A stretch of 64,000 bases of DNA from Corynebacterium senegalense (GCF_900411315.1 NZ_LS990887.1:2054661-2118660), one strand, 5' to 3'; shown: positions 8,089 to 17,475, counted from the first letter of the stretch. Numbers and translations are program-made. Notes: a model not told the origin generated them from the sequence alone.

Positions 8089-9423
8089 ATGAACAACCAA
8101 CAGGAAATTGTCCTGCGCAAGGTCAGCGAGCAGGACATCGGGTTCATCCGCCTCTGGTTCACCGACATCTTCGGCACCCTCAAGACGATCATGATGTCGC
8201 CCGCGGAGCTCGAGGCCGCCTTCGACGAGGGCGTCGGTTTCGACGGCTCCTCCATTGAGGGTTTCTCCCGCGTCTCCGAGTCGGACACCCTGCTGCGGCC
8301 CGACCCGTCGACCTACCAGAGCCTGCCCTTCGACATCGAGGAGGGCCTGCAGACCGCGCGCATGTTCTGCGACATCACCATGCCCGACGGGGACCCGCTG
8401 TACGCCGACCCGCGCCAGATCCTGCGCCGCCAGGTGACCCGCGCAAAGAACCTGGGCTTCGACTTCATGGCCAGCCCCGAGATCGAGTTCTACCTGGTGA
8501 ACAAGCCCGAGGCCGGGGCGGCGCCGCGCCCGACCGACAAGGGCGGCTACTTCGACCAGGCGAAGCGCAACGAGGCGCCCAAGTTCCGTCGCCAGGCGAT
8601 CTCCGCCCTCGAGTACATGGGCGTTGTCACCGAGTTCTCCCACCACGAGGCCAGCCCGGGGCAGCAGGAGATCGACCTGCGCCACACCGATGCGCTGACC
8701 ATGGCGGACAACATCATCACCTTCAAATACATCGTCAAGACGATCGCCGAGGCCAGCGGCGTGCAGGCGACGTTCATGCCCAAGCCGTTCCCCACCCTCG
8801 ATGGCTCGGCCATGCACACGCATTTCTCCCTGTTCGAGGGCGAGACGAACGCCTTCCACGACCCGGACGACGAGATCTCCCTGTCCGCCACCGGGCGCCA
8901 GTTCATCGCGGGGATCATCGAGCACGCCAACGAGATCTCCGCGGTGACCAACCAGTGGGTCAACTCCTACAAGCGCCTCCAGTTCGGCTCGGAGGCGCCC
9001 ACGGCCGCAACCTGGGGGATCTCCAACCGCTCGGCGATGGTCCGCGTGCCCACCTACCGGCTGCACAAGGCGGAATCCCGCCGCATCGAGGTCCGCACGC
9101 TCGACTCGGCCTGCAACCCCTACCTCGCCTTCGCGGCGGTGCTCGCGGCGGGCCTGAAGGGCATCGAGGAGGGCTACGAGCTCGAGGAGCCGGCGCGCGA
9201 CGACGTCTGGGCCCTCACCCCGCGCGAGCGCCGCGCCATGGGATACCGGGACCTGCCGAAGTCGCTCGACCAGGCGCTGCGCCACCTGGAGCGCTCGGAG
9301 TTCATGGCGGACGTGCTCGGCGAGCAGGTCTTCGACTTTTACCTGCGCAGCAAGTGGCACGAGTGGCACGACTACACCTCCCAGGTCACGACATGGGAGC
9401 TCGAGAACGGGCTGGACCTCTAA
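8089..9423 (+). CDS. glnA2: Glutamine synthetase-like protein GlnA2
   Basis: A 444-residue type I glutamine synthetase family member; such enzymes ligate ammonia to glutamate using ATP. Visible motifs are GVGFDGSSIEGF near residue 47, the ATP-binding MPKPFPTLDGSAMHTH segment, and the RIEVRTLDSACNPYLAF region. It lacks the NLYDLPPEE-type tyrosine loop adenylylated in GlnA; the equivalent stretch reads DDVWALTPRERRAMGYRDLP. It is therefore probably not controlled by GlnE, although glnE begins 4 bases downstream. Related GlnA2 proteins are dispensable for normal ammonium assimilation, and some act on other amines. A TAGAGT -10 box at 8075-8080 lies 8 bases before the ATG. Confidence 0.93.
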   Translation: MNNQQEIVLRKVSEQDIGFIRLWFTDIFGTLKTIMMSPAELEAAFDEGVGFDGSSIEGFSRVSESDTLLRPDPSTYQSLPFDIEEGLQTARMFCDITMPDGDPLYADPRQILRRQVTRAKNLGFDFMASPEIEFYLVNKPEAGAAPRPTDKGGYFDQAKRNEAPKFRRQAISALEYMGVVTEFSHHEASPGQQEIDLRHTDALTMADNIITFKYIVKTIAEASGVQATFMPKPFPTLDGSAMHTHFSLFEGETNAFHDPDDEISLSATGRQFIAGIIEHANEISAVTNQWVNSYKRLQFGSEAPTAATWGISNRSAMVRVPTYRLHKAESRRIEVRTLDSACNPYLAFAAVLAAGLKGIEEGYELEEPARDDVWALTPRERRAMGYRDLPKSLDQALRHLERSEFMADVLGEQVFDFYLRSKWHEWHDYTSQVTTWELENGLDL

Positions 9424-9426
9424 GCC

Positions 9427-12400
9427 ATGGCCCGCCGACACAGCTACTCGCCCGCCAGCCTGGGTCTGACCGGCCCGCGCGCCGCCGAGGACCTGGAGCG
9501 GCTGGGCTGGCACGACCCCGCGATCCTGGGCACCCTCGCCAGCGCGGCGGACCCGAACCTCGCCCTGAACACGGCGGTGCGGCTCGCCGACGCGCTGGGG
9601 GAGGACTACCCGCGCCTGCGCGCCTCGCTTGTCGACGACCCGACCCTGCGAACCCGGCTCCTCGCCCTGCTCGGGGGCTCGACCGCGCTGGGCGATCACC
9701 TCGTGGCGCACCCGGGGGAATGGGAGACGCTGGCGGCGGATCTTCCCACCGCCGAGGTGTTCCTGCGCTCCATGCTGGCCTCGGTGGGGGCGGAGCCGGT
9801 GAGCTCGGGCACCTACCGCGCGGCGGCGGAGTTCTCCGATTCGGTGGAGGCGCGCTCGCGGCTGAAGGCGGCGTACCGCTCGCTCATCATGCGCGTGGCC
9901 GCAGCGGACCTGGCCGGGACCTTCCCGCACGAAAAGGAGGGGCGCCTGGGCTACCGGGAGGTCACCCACGCCCTGGCTGACTGCGCCGACGCCGCCCTGA
10001 CCGCTGCGCTGGCCGTGGCGGTGCGCCTGGTCTACGGCGACGAGGAGCCCGACGCCCGGCTCGCCGTGCTGGCCCTGGGCAAGTGCGGGGCGCGGGAGCT
10101 GAACTACATCTCGGACGTGGACGTCATCTTCGTGGCGGAACCCGCCAGCGCGAAGGCGGCGCGGCTCGCCGGCGAGATGATGCGCATCGGCACCGAGTGC
10201 TTCTTCGAGGTGGACGCCAACCTGCGGCCGGAGGGCAAGTCGGGGGCGCTGGTGCGCACTCTGGACAGCCACCTGGCCTACTACAAGAGGTGGGCGGAGA
10301 CCTGGGAGTTCCAGGCGCTGCTCAAGGCGCGCCCGATGACGGGCGACATGGAGCTGGGCCGGGACTACATCGACGCGGTGGCCCCGCTGGTGTGGGCCGC
10401 CTCCCAGCGCGAGTCCTACGTCGAGGACGTGCAGGCCATGCGCCAGCGCGTGCTGGAGAACGTCCCGGCGGACATGCGCGAGCGCGAGCTGAAGCTCGGC
10501 CAGGGCGGGCTGCGCGACGTCGAGTTTGCGGTGCAAATGCTGCAGCTCGTCCACGGCCGGGTGGACGAGACGCTGCGCGTGCGCAACACCGTCGACGCCC
10601 TCGAGGCGCTCATGCACGCCGGCTACGTCGGGCGCGACGACGCCCGCCAGCTCATCGACGCCTACAGCTTCCTTCGCCTGCTCGAGCACCGCCTCCAGCT
10701 GCAGCGCTTCCGGCGCACCCACACCCTGCCGGCCGCCGAGGACAAGAAGGCACGGCGCTGGCTCGCCCGGGCCTCCGGCTTCGCGCCCGGCCCGCGCCAC
10801 ACGGCGGTCGAGCTCATGGACGCCTCGCTGCGCAGGTACCGCCACAGCGTGGCCGGCCTGCACGAGAAGCTGTTCTACCGGCCGCTGCTCAACGCCGTGG
10901 TGGGCATGAGCTACGGCGAGGTGACTCTGTCTGCCGACGCCGTGAAGGACCAGCTCAAGGCGCTCGGCTACCGCCACCCCGCCCGCGCCTACGAGCACCT
11001 GAACTTCCTGGTCAAGGGCAGCTCGCGCAAGGCGAAGCTGCAGGCGATCCTGCTGCCCACCCTCATGCACTGGCTCGGCGGCACCGCCGACCCGGGCGCC
11101 GGCCTGCTGAACTACCGCAAGCTGTCCGAGGCCGCGCTGGACAAGAGCTGGTTTCTGCGCATGCTGCGCGACGAGGGCGTGGTGGGCCAGCGCCTCATGC
11201 ACATCCTGGGCAACTCGCCCTACGCCTCCGACCTGATCATCTCCGCGCCCGAAGTGGTGCAGCTGCTCGGCGACGGGGCGCGGGGCCCGAAGCTTCTCGA
11301 CGCCGCCCCCGAGCAGGCCTACAACGCGATCATCGCGGCGACGAAGCGCTACGAGGACCCGGACCGCGCCGTCGGGGTGGCGCGCAGCCTGCGCCGCGCG
11401 GACCTGGCCCGCATCGCCGCGGCCGACCTCCTCGGCTTCATGGACGTCCGGCGGGTGTGCCGCGAGCTGACCTGGGTGTGGGAGGGAGTGATCGAGGCAG
11501 CCCTGCGCGCCGAGGTTCGGACGGACCTCGTGAACTCGGGCGAGGAGGAGCCGCGGGCGCGGATCAGCGTCATCGGGATGGGCAGGCTCGGGGGAGCGGA
11601 GCTCGGCTACGGCTCCGACGCGGACGTCATGATCGTGGCGGAGCCGACCGAGGGGGTGGACGAATCCGAGGCGGTGGCCTGGGCGGCGAAGATCGTCGAC
11701 GCGATGCGCACCCGGCTGTCCAAGCCGTCGGGCGACCCGCCGCTGGAGGTCGACCTGGGGCTGCGCCCCGAGGGCCGCTCGGGCGCGGTGGCCCGCACCA
11801 TCGCCTCCTACGAGCGCTACTACCGGGAGTGGGGCGAGGCCTGGGAGAAACAGGCCCTGCAGCGCGCCACCTGCGTGGCGGGCGACCGCGAGGTCGGCGA
11901 GCGCTTCCTCACCGCCATCGACCCGTTCCGCTACCCCGCGGGCGGGGCCAGCAGGGCCGACGTGCGGGAGGTGCGCCGCATCAAGGCGCGCGTGGACGAC
12001 GAGCGGCTGCCCCACGGCGCCGACAAGTCCACCCACACCAAGCTGGGCCGCGGGGCGCTGGCGGACGTGGAGTGGACGGTGCAGCTGATCACGATGATGC
12101 ACGCCCACGAGTGCCCGGGGCTGCACACCACCTCCACCCTCGAGGCGCTGGAGTACCTGGAGGAGCTGGGGGATGCGGACGTGCTCAGCGCCGCGCACGC
12201 CCGCATCCTGCGCGGAGCCTGGCTCGCCGCCACGGGCGCGCGCAACGCGATCGTCCTCGTGACGGGCAAGCGCACCGATCAGCTTCCCGCGCCGGGCGCG
12301 CAGCTGGCGCAGGTAGCGGGCTCCGCGGGCTACGACCCGGCGGAGCAGCAGGAGTTCCTCGAGCACTATCTGCGGGTCACGCGCCGGGCCCACGCCGTGG

Positions 12401-12456
12401 TGGAGGAGGTGTTCTGGGGCGAGGTGCCCTCCCACGAGTACGACGCCGGGCTCTAA
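9427..12456 (+). CDS. glnE: Bifunctional glutamine synthetase adenylyltransferase / deadenylylase
   Basis: A 1009-residue protein that attaches AMP to, and removes it from, a tyrosine of GlnA, tuning nitrogen assimilation. Two nucleotidyltransferase domains are visible. The N-terminal deadenylylase half has LGKCGARELNYISDVDVIF (residues ~218-236) followed by VDANLRPEGKSG. The C-terminal adenylylase half has GMGRLGGAELGYGSDADVM (~718-736) followed by VDLGLRPEGRSG. Both keep the paired aspartates of the SDxDV motif. It begins 4 bases after glnA2, so the two form an operon, while the expected target glnA lies 12 kb downstream. The length is close to the usual ~1,045 residues of actinobacterial GlnE. 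Confidence 0.96.
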   Translation: MARRHSYSPASLGLTGPRAAEDLERLGWHDPAILGTLASAADPNLALNTAVRLADALGEDYPRLRASLVDDPTLRTRLLALLGGSTALGDHLVAHPGEWETLAADLPTAEVFLRSMLASVGAEPVSSGTYRAAAEFSDSVEARSRLKAAYRSLIMRVAAADLAGTFPHEKEGRLGYREVTHALADCADAALTAALAVAVRLVYGDEEPDARLAVLALGKCGARELNYISDVDVIFVAEPASAKAARLAGEMMRIGTECFFEVDANLRPEGKSGALVRTLDSHLAYYKRWAETWEFQALLKARPMTGDMELGRDYIDAVAPLVWAASQRESYVEDVQAMRQRVLENVPADMRERELKLGQGGLRDVEFAVQMLQLVHGRVDETLRVRNTVDALEALMHAGYVGRDDARQLIDAYSFLRLLEHRLQLQRFRRTHTLPAAEDKKARRWLARASGFAPGPRHTAVELMDASLRRYRHSVAGLHEKLFYRPLLNAVVGMSYGEVTLSADAVKDQLKALGYRHPARAYEHLNFLVKGSSRKAKLQAILLPTLMHWLGGTADPGAGLLNYRKLSEAALDKSWFLRMLRDEGVVGQRLMHILGNSPYASDLIISAPEVVQLLGDGARGPKLLDAAPEQAYNAIIAATKRYEDPDRAVGVARSLRRADLARIAAADLLGFMDVRRVCRELTWVWEGVIEAALRAEVRTDLVNSGEEEPRARISVIGMGRLGGAELGYGSDADVMIVAEPTEGVDESEAVAWAAKIVDAMRTRLSKPSGDPPLEVDLGLRPEGRSGAVARTIASYERYYREWGEAWEKQALQRATCVAGDREVGERFLTAIDPFRYPAGGASRADVREVRRIKARVDDERLPHGADKSTHTKLGRGALADVEWTVQLITMMHAHECPGLHTTSTLEALEYLEELGDADVLSAAHARILRGAWLAATGARNAIVLVTGKRTDQLPAPGAQLAQVAGSAGYDPAEQQEFLEHYLRVTRRAHAVVEEVFWGEVPSHEYDAGL

Positions 12457-12506
12457 GCGGCGGCGATTGCCCGCCGAATCCCGTGCGCCGGCTGCGGGCG
12501 GGTTAG

Positions 12507-12512
12507 TAGGGT
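12507..12512 (+). promoter_or_regulatory. -10 box, leaderless start
   Basis: TAGGGT is followed by exactly 7 bases and the ATG at 12520. No Shine-Dalgarno sequence is present, so the mRNA should begin at the start codon. Confidence 0.6.
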
Positions 12513-12519
12513 TACAGCC

Positions 12520-12765
12520 ATGGCTGTGAATCTGACTGTTGACTTGCACGACGCGAACTTCGCCGACCTGGTGGCGCTGGTGGAGGCGGCGCGGGTGGCG
12601 GGCGTCGATAAGCGTGCCCGCATCGAGCTCGAGGACACGACCCTGCACATCAAGGTGGAGCCCAGCGCCCCCGGCGCGGCCCCGCAGGTGCCGCAGCTCG
12701 GCGACGCCGCAATCCGCAGCGTCGTGGACATTCTCACCGGCCGGCAGGAACCCCCGCGCCGCTAG
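12520..12765 (+). CDS. Small conserved hypothetical protein
   Basis: An 81-residue cytoplasmic protein beginning MAVNLTVDLHDANFADLVA. The first ~50 residues look like a compact alpha/beta unit (beta strand, helix FADLVALVEAARV, strand ARIELEDTTLHIKVE). A proline/alanine linker and a final helix AAIRSVVDILTGR follow. There is no signal peptide and I recognise no family. It has its own leaderless promoter and good high-GC codon usage, so it is a genuine gene. It lies between glnE and the convergent MFS gene. Confidence 0.8.
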   Translation: MAVNLTVDLHDANFADLVALVEAARVAGVDKRARIELEDTTLHIKVEPSAPGAAPQVPQLGDAAIRSVVDILTGRQEPPRR

Positions 12766-12781
12766 AGCCGGTGTCGCCCGG

Positions 12782-14089
12782 CTAGGACTGAGCGACGATG
12801 CGCACGCCCTGCGCGCCGCCGCGGAAGTGGCGTGCCACGAACAGGGCGATCACGAGCGCGGCCCAGATAGCGAAGACGGCGATCCACGCGAAGCGGAAGT
12901 CCGCCCAGCCGTAGTCGCCGCCGGGCGCGGAGTGGTCGAGAAGCAGGCCGACGACCTGCGAGGAAATCATCGCGGCGACGAAGCCGCCCATGTTGCCCAG
13001 GCCCGTGCCCGTGGCCACCATCGTGCGCGGCATCTCCTCGCGCACCGTATCGAAGCCGTAGTTCGACGTCGGGGTGGCAAAGCCCATGAGCACCATGAGC
13101 GCCAGGATGAAGGCGTAGCCGCGCGGGGTCGGGGAGAGGAAGAAGGCGACCCACACCGCGCAGTGGATGCTCGCGATGATCACCGCCGCGAGATCGCGGT
13201 TCTTCCCCGTGCGCGCCGACAGCGGGCCGAGCAGCGGGGCGGAGAGCATCGTGGAGACGGTGTAGACGGTGAGCACCACGCCCGCCTGGGCGGGGCTGAG
13301 CCCCATGCCCAGGGTGACCAGCGGCACGCCCCACAGCAGGGTGAAGTTGAGCATGAAGAACATGGAAAAGCCGTGGATGCAGAACGCCTCCCAACACAGC
13401 GGGGAGCGCAGGACGGTGCGCAGCACCTCGCCGATCGGGGTGCGCTGAGCCTGCTGCTCGGCCTTGCGCTCGGCCTTTTCCTCCTTGCTCAGCCCGGCCG
13501 CCTCGGGGGAGTCCGCGACGGCGATGCCGGCCACGACGCCGATGAGGGCGCCGAGCGCGCCGAGGGAGACGAAGGCGACCGTCCAGCCCTGGGCGTGGAG
13601 CAGCCAGAGGAAGGGGATGGCCGAGAGGAACTGGCCGAGCTGCCCCAGCGAGGCGGTGAGCTGTGTGAACAGCGGGGTGTGCTTGAGGGGGAACCAGAAG
13701 GGCAGGACGCGCAGCGCCGAGAGGAAGGCGGTGGAGTCGCCGGCGCCGATGAGGACGCGGGCCCCGATGGCCACGGCGTAGGACTCCGTCAGGCCGAGCG
13801 TGACCTGGCCGACGGCCATGATGAGAGCGCCGGCGACGAGCATGACGCGGGGCCCGTAGCGGTCGATGAGCAGGCCGACGGGGATCTGGGCGAGGGCGTA
13901 GACGCCCACCTGGACGGCGGTGAACACGGCGATGCGGGAGGCGTCGACCCCGAAGCGCTCGATGGCGTCGACACCTGCGACGCCGAAGGAGGTGCGGCCG
14001 AGGATGGCGGCCACGTAGACGAGGACGGCTCCCGCCCACACGATCACAGCTTTGGTGGTGAGTTTTTCGCGGGGGTGGAAAGAGGTCAT
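12782..14089 (-). CDS. Major facilitator superfamily transporter
   Basis: A 435-residue membrane protein with about 12 predicted transmembrane segments. A cytoplasmic loop rich in Lys, Glu and Gln (SKEEKAERKAEQQAQRTP) sits between the two six-helix halves. The MFS motif in the loop between helices 2 and 3 is seen as GLLIDRYGPRVMLV (about residues 72-85). The N-terminal region (AAILGRTSFGVAGVDAIERFGVDAS) resembles the actinobacterial sugar-phosphate/nitrate-type MFS group, but the substrate cannot be named from sequence. It is a single gene, convergent with the small gene at 12520 and divergent from thrC. Confidence 0.85.
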   Translation of the reverse strand: MTSFHPREKLTTKAVIVWAGAVLVYVAAILGRTSFGVAGVDAIERFGVDASRIAVFTAVQVGVYALAQIPVGLLIDRYGPRVMLVAGALIMAVGQVTLGLTESYAVAIGARVLIGAGDSTAFLSALRVLPFWFPLKHTPLFTQLTASLGQLGQFLSAIPFLWLLHAQGWTVAFVSLGALGALIGVVAGIAVADSPEAAGLSKEEKAERKAEQQAQRTPIGEVLRTVLRSPLCWEAFCIHGFSMFFMLNFTLLWGVPLVTLGMGLSPAQAGVVLTVYTVSTMLSAPLLGPLSARTGKNRDLAAVIIASIHCAVWVAFFLSPTPRGYAFILALMVLMGFATPTSNYGFDTVREEMPRTMVATGTGLGNMGGFVAAMISSQVVGLLLDHSAPGGDYGWADFRFAWIAVFAIWAALVIALFVARHFRGGAQGVRIVAQS

Positions 14090-14135
14090 ATCATTAGAAA
14101 ATAAACCACCCGCCCCGAGTTCGTTGCACTACCCG

Positions 14136-14141
14136 TAAAGT
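14136..14141 (+). promoter_or_regulatory. -10 box of thrC
   Basis: TAAAGT lies 8 bases upstream of the GTG start at 14150, with no ribosome-binding site between, consistent with a leaderless or near-leaderless thrC mRNA. Confidence 0.5.
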
Positions 14142-14149
14142 GGCGGGGT

Positions 14150-15601
14150 GTGGATTACATTTCGACGCGCGACACGACCTCTACTTCGGCCAAGTTCACC
14201 GACATCCTCCTCGGCGGACTAGCCCCCGACGGCGGCCTCTACCTCCCCGCCGTCTACCCGCGGATTACGCCCGAGCTTCTCGACGTCTGGCGCGGCCTCC
14301 TCGCCGAGCAGGGCTACGCCGCGCTGGCCGCCGAGGTGGTCAAGCTCTTCGTCGACGACATCCCCGCCGAGCAGATCGAGCAGATCACCGCCCGTGCGTA
14401 CCGCACCCCGGTGTTCTCCACCGAGGAGATCGTGCCGGTCAGTGCTCTCGGGGAGGGCATGTACCTGGCTCACCTGTCCGAGGGCCCGACCGCCGCGTTC
14501 AAGGACATGGCCATGCAGCTGCTCGGTGAGCTGTTCGAGTACGAGCTCGGCCGCCGCGGCGAGGAGATCAACATCCTGGGCGCCACCTCGGGCGACACCG
14601 GCTCCTCGGCTGAGTACGCGATGCGCGGGCGCGACAACATCCGCGTGTTCATGCTCACCCCGGCGGGGCGCATGACGCCCTTCCAGCAGGCGCAGATGTT
14701 CGGGCTCGACGAGCCCAACGTGTTCAACATCGCCCTCGACGGGGTCTTCGACGACTGCCAGGACGTGGTCAAGGAGGTCAACTCCGACCCGGCGTTCAAG
14801 ACGAAGTACCGCATCGGCGCGGTCAACTCGATCAACTGGGCCCGCCTGCTCGCCCAGACGGTCTACTACATCTCGACCTACCTGCGCGTGACCGAGTCGA
14901 ACGAGGAGCGCATCTCCTTTTCCGTGCCGACGGGCAACTTCGGCGACGTGTGCGCGGGGCACGTCGCCAAGCAGATGGGCCTGCCGATCGACCGCCTCAT
15001 CGTGGCCACCAACGAAAACGACGTGCTCCACGAGTTCTTCACCACCGGCCACTACCGCCCCCGTTCCGCGGCCGAGACGCAGGCGACCTCCTCGCCCTCG
15101 ATGGACATCTCGAAGGCCTCCAACTTCGAGCGCTTCATCTTCGACGCGCTGGGCCGCGACGCCCACGCCACCGCCGACCTCTTCGCCGTCAAGGTGAAGG
15201 AGGGCGGGTTCTCCCTCGAGGAGGAGGCCGAGCCGGGCACGCTGGAGCGCATCCGCGACGAGTTCGGCTTCCTCTCGGGCACCTCGACGCACGCGGACCG
15301 CATCGCGACGATTGCCGCCGTCGAGCGCGACCACGGCGTGGTCATCGACCCGCACACGGCCGACGGCGTCCACGTGGCGCGCTCGCTGGCCGACGAGGTG
15401 GACACCCCGATCGTGGTGCTGGAGACGGCGCTGCCGGTGAAGTTCGCCGACACCATCCGCGAGGCCCTGGGGCGCGAGCCCGAGGTGCCGGAGCGCTTCG
15501 CCGACGTGATGGACGCCGGGCGCCACGTCGCGGACCTGCCCAACAACGCCGAAGCGGCGAAGGAGTACATCGCCCGAGCAATCGAGAACACCGAGGCGTA
15601 G
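14150..15601 (+). CDS. thrC: Threonine synthase
   Basis: A 483-residue PLP enzyme that converts O-phosphohomoserine to threonine, the last step of threonine synthesis. It opens with MDYISTRDTTS, typical of the long, E. coli/Corynebacterium-type enzyme. Lys118 in EGPTAAFKDMA is the PLP Schiff-base lysine, and ATSGDTGSSAEYAM is the phosphate-binding loop. SVPTGNFGDVCAGHVAKQMG is also characteristic. The length matches the family. thrC stands apart from hom-thrB, as in other corynebacteria. A short ORF and a secreted protease follow on the same strand. Confidence 0.97.
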   Translation: MDYISTRDTTSTSAKFTDILLGGLAPDGGLYLPAVYPRITPELLDVWRGLLAEQGYAALAAEVVKLFVDDIPAEQIEQITARAYRTPVFSTEEIVPVSALGEGMYLAHLSEGPTAAFKDMAMQLLGELFEYELGRRGEEINILGATSGDTGSSAEYAMRGRDNIRVFMLTPAGRMTPFQQAQMFGLDEPNVFNIALDGVFDDCQDVVKEVNSDPAFKTKYRIGAVNSINWARLLAQTVYYISTYLRVTESNEERISFSVPTGNFGDVCAGHVAKQMGLPIDRLIVATNENDVLHEFFTTGHYRPRSAAETQATSSPSMDISKASNFERFIFDALGRDAHATADLFAVKVKEGGFSLEEEAEPGTLERIRDEFGFLSGTSTHADRIATIAAVERDHGVVIDPHTADGVHVARSLADEVDTPIVVLETALPVKFADTIREALGREPEVPERFADVMDAGRHVADLPNNAEAAKEYIARAIENTEA

Positions 15602-15612
15602 GGGAACAGATC

Positions 15613-15780
15613 ATGGCGCAGGAGCAGTTCGCCGGCCCTGAGTACTTCACCGAGTTCGACCCGGAAAAGTTCCTCCGCGAACTCGCGGCCCAGGGGAAGG
15701 CCCAGGGTGAGTCGCAGGGCGAGACCCAGGAGAATACCGGGGACGCAGAGCAGGGCAGCGCGGTTGAGCGCACCGAGTAG
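15613..15780 (+). CDS. Possible 55-residue hydrophilic protein after thrC
   Basis: The frame begins with ATG 11 bases after the thrC stop and encodes MAQEQFAGPEYFTEFDPEK..., an acidic Gln/Glu-rich peptide with a repeated GKAQGESQGETQ stretch. The third codon positions are mostly G or C, as in real genes here, but the ribosome-binding site is weak (GGGGAACAG). It overlaps the likely TTG start of the protease gene by 20 bases, which would allow coupling. No family is recognised. It may be a small cytoplasmic protein or a chance open frame. Confidence 0.45.
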   Translation: MAQEQFAGPEYFTEFDPEKFLRELAAQGKAQGESQGETQENTGDAEQGSAVERTE

Positions 15781-16693
15781 CCCCCGCGCCGGGTGGGGGA
15801 TCTCGGCGTGGATCGGCGCGATCCTGTTCGCCGTGGTGGCGGTCGGGCTGACGGTCTGGGGCGGCATCGTCACCTCCCAGACGCCCACCGCGACGCTGGA
15901 GGAGCAGCGCGCGCGGGAGGCGGTGCAGACGCCGCCGACCCCCGCCCCGGCGGAGGCCCCCAACCTCGTCCGGGTGCCCGAGTTCGCACTGTGGGCGCCC
16001 GGGACGCTCATCCAGACCACGGACCACTACCCGCAGCCGGGGGAGTCGTTCACCGCGCAGTCGTGCACGGTGGCGTTCAGCTTCTCCAACGCCCAGGGGC
16101 GCAACTTCGCCGTCACAGCCGGGCACTGCGGGCGAGAGGGGGATCTGGTGTGGCCGACCAACGCCACCACCGCCCTGGACTACGCCACGGAGGCCGGCCG
16201 CTTCATCTACTCGGGCCTGTACAGCCCCGCGGCACCCAATATCGACGTGGGAGTCATCGAGATCACCGACCCGGAGCGCTACATGGAGCTCGTCGGCGCG
16301 CCGATTGAGACGGGCGTGGCCGAGGACATTGCGGCCCCGCTGCAGACGGTGTGCAAGACGGGCGGCACCACCGGCTACACCTGCGGCGCCTTCGAGGAAC
16401 CCGGTCGGGTACAGCTCATCACCACGGACACCGACGAGGAGCGGGAGACGCGCGGCGACATCGCCGCGGTGTGCGCCGCGAAGGGCGACTCCGGCGGGCC
16501 CGTCTTCCGCGACGTGGGCGGGCGCGCCACCATCATCGGGGTGGTCTCGGGCACCGAGGCGGGCCGCAGCGAGGAGGAGTGCTACGAGGGCATGGACAAC
16601 CCCCGCCTCATGTCCTACTCCAATGTCGAGCAAACTATGCAGGTGGTGAGCGTGGTGGTGCCCGACGCGCTCTGGGTCACCCAGCGCTGGTGA
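15761..16693 (+). CDS. Membrane-anchored or secreted trypsin-like serine protease
   Basis: A protein of about 310 residues counted from the TTG at 15761; ORF similarity could support other starts back to 15707. Residues ~11-34 form one hydrophobic segment (signal peptide or anchor), followed by a Pro/Ala linker. The S1 (chymotrypsin-fold) domain carries the full catalytic triad: His121 in TAGHC, Asp161 in NIDVG and Ser243 in GDSGGP. Cysteine pairs around the histidine, and C197/C207, suggest disulfides outside the cell. The substrate is unknown; corynebacteria often carry several such extracellular proteases. Its placement behind thrC looks like lineage-specific gene content. Confidence 0.85.
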   Translation, partial: RLSAPSSPRAGWGISAWIGAILFAVVAVGLTVWGGIVTSQTPTATLEEQRAREAVQTPPTPAPAEAPNLVRVPEFALWAPGTLIQTTDHYPQPGESFTAQSCTVAFSFSNAQGRNFAVTAGHCGREGDLVWPTNATTALDYATEAGRFIYSGLYSPAAPNIDVGVIEITDPERYMELVGAPIETGVAEDIAAPLQTVCKTGGTTGYTCGAFEEPGRVQLITTDTDEERETRGDIAAVCAAKGDSGGPVFRDVGGRATIIGVVSGTEAGRSEEECYEGMDNPRLMSYSNVEQTMQVVSVVVPDALWVTQRW

Positions 16694-16702
16694 GCTGGCA
16701 GG

Positions 16703-17446
16703 CTAGAGGGCGGGCGTCGGCACGCCGTACTTTTCCTTGAACTTCTCGCCCGCCGGCGCCGTTCTCTCCTTGTAGCCCTTGCTCGTGCGCTCCGCGGTGT
16801 AGGCGGTCTCCGGGCCGTAGGCCGCGAGGTAGAGCAGGTCCACGTCCTGCCCGCGGGGGAGGTCCTCCCACGTATCGACGACCCGGCTGGCGTCATCCTC
16901 GGTGCTTTCCGCCCACGTCAGCCCGACCGAGCGCTCGAAGGGGCGGCCCGGGGTGAAGGAGAAGGAGACCTCCTGCGCGCCGTCCTCCATGGCGTGGGCC
17001 AGGTAGCTGTCGATGGTGGCCGGGGGGAGCGTCGAGTAGCAGAAGCCCCAGAAGTTGACCCGCAGGTTGTCCTGGGTGCGCACCGTCATGTTGTCCACGC
17101 AGTTCTGCTGGAGCAGGCGCGAGACGTGCCCGGAGAACTCGGTGGTGTCGGACTCGGCGGTGGGCGTCATGGATCCGGTGAGGGTGACGCCCGTGGGGGT
17201 GCGGGCCGTCTCAACGTCCGAGATGAGGTACGGGCGCACGCTCGCGTCGACGTTGTCCTGGCTGGTCTGCGGGGGCAGCCAGGGTCGCAGGGGGCGCTCC
17301 ACGGCGGCCGGGGGAACGGAAGCGTCGGATTCGTGGCTGGCCAGCAGCACGCCGGCGACGACGACCCCGACGAGCAGCGCGCCGTACCCGGTGGTGAACA
17401 GGGGCTGGGGGATGCGCTGGATGAAGGAGGGGCGGGCCGTGCTCAT
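16703..17446 (-). CDS. Membrane-anchored hypothetical protein
   Basis: A 247-residue protein starting MSTARPSFIQRIPQPLF, with one membrane segment at about residues 19-36 (YGALLVGVVVAGVLLAS) and a large outside domain. The exported part has two cysteines (QQNCVDN and GFCYST) that could form a disulfide, and the N-terminal region resembles an extracytoplasmic sensor or adhesion domain only vaguely. I do not recognise a family. The ATG at 17446 is chosen because a TACACT -10 box lies 10 bases upstream; the longer open frame reads through the divergent promoter into the NUDIX gene. It is transcribed away from the NUDIX-GH25 pair from a shared 70-base region. Confidence 0.7.
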   Translation of the reverse strand: MSTARPSFIQRIPQPLFTTGYGALLVGVVVAGVLLASHESDASVPPAAVERPLRPWLPPQTSQDNVDASVRPYLISDVETARTPTGVTLTGSMTPTAESDTTEFSGHVSRLLQQNCVDNMTVRTQDNLRVNFWGFCYSTLPPATIDSYLAHAMEDGAQEVSFSFTPGRPFERSVGLTWAESTEDDASRVVDTWEDLPRGQDVDLLYLAAYGPETAYTAERTSKGYKERTAPAGEKFKEKYGVPTPAL

Positions 17447-17456
17447 GATGATTAGG

Positions 17457-17475
17457 AGTGTAGCGGAACTACACT
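17457..17475. promoter_or_regulatory. Symmetric divergent promoter / inverted repeat
   Basis: AGTGTAG and CTACACT form a perfect 7-bp inverted repeat around a CGGAA spacer. Each arm contains a TACACT -10 hexamer, one per strand: 17462-17457 serves the leftward membrane protein and 17470-17475 the rightward NUDIX gene. The two polymerases cannot bind together, so the genes are probably mutually exclusive or jointly controlled. Confidence 0.55.

Noticed and set aside
8074..12648. A 1,524-codon open frame on the minus strand across glnA2-glnE
   Set aside because: It is antisense to two well-recognised genes, its translation is low-complexity Ala/Arg/Gly/Val/His, and it matches no family; such shadows are common at this GC content.
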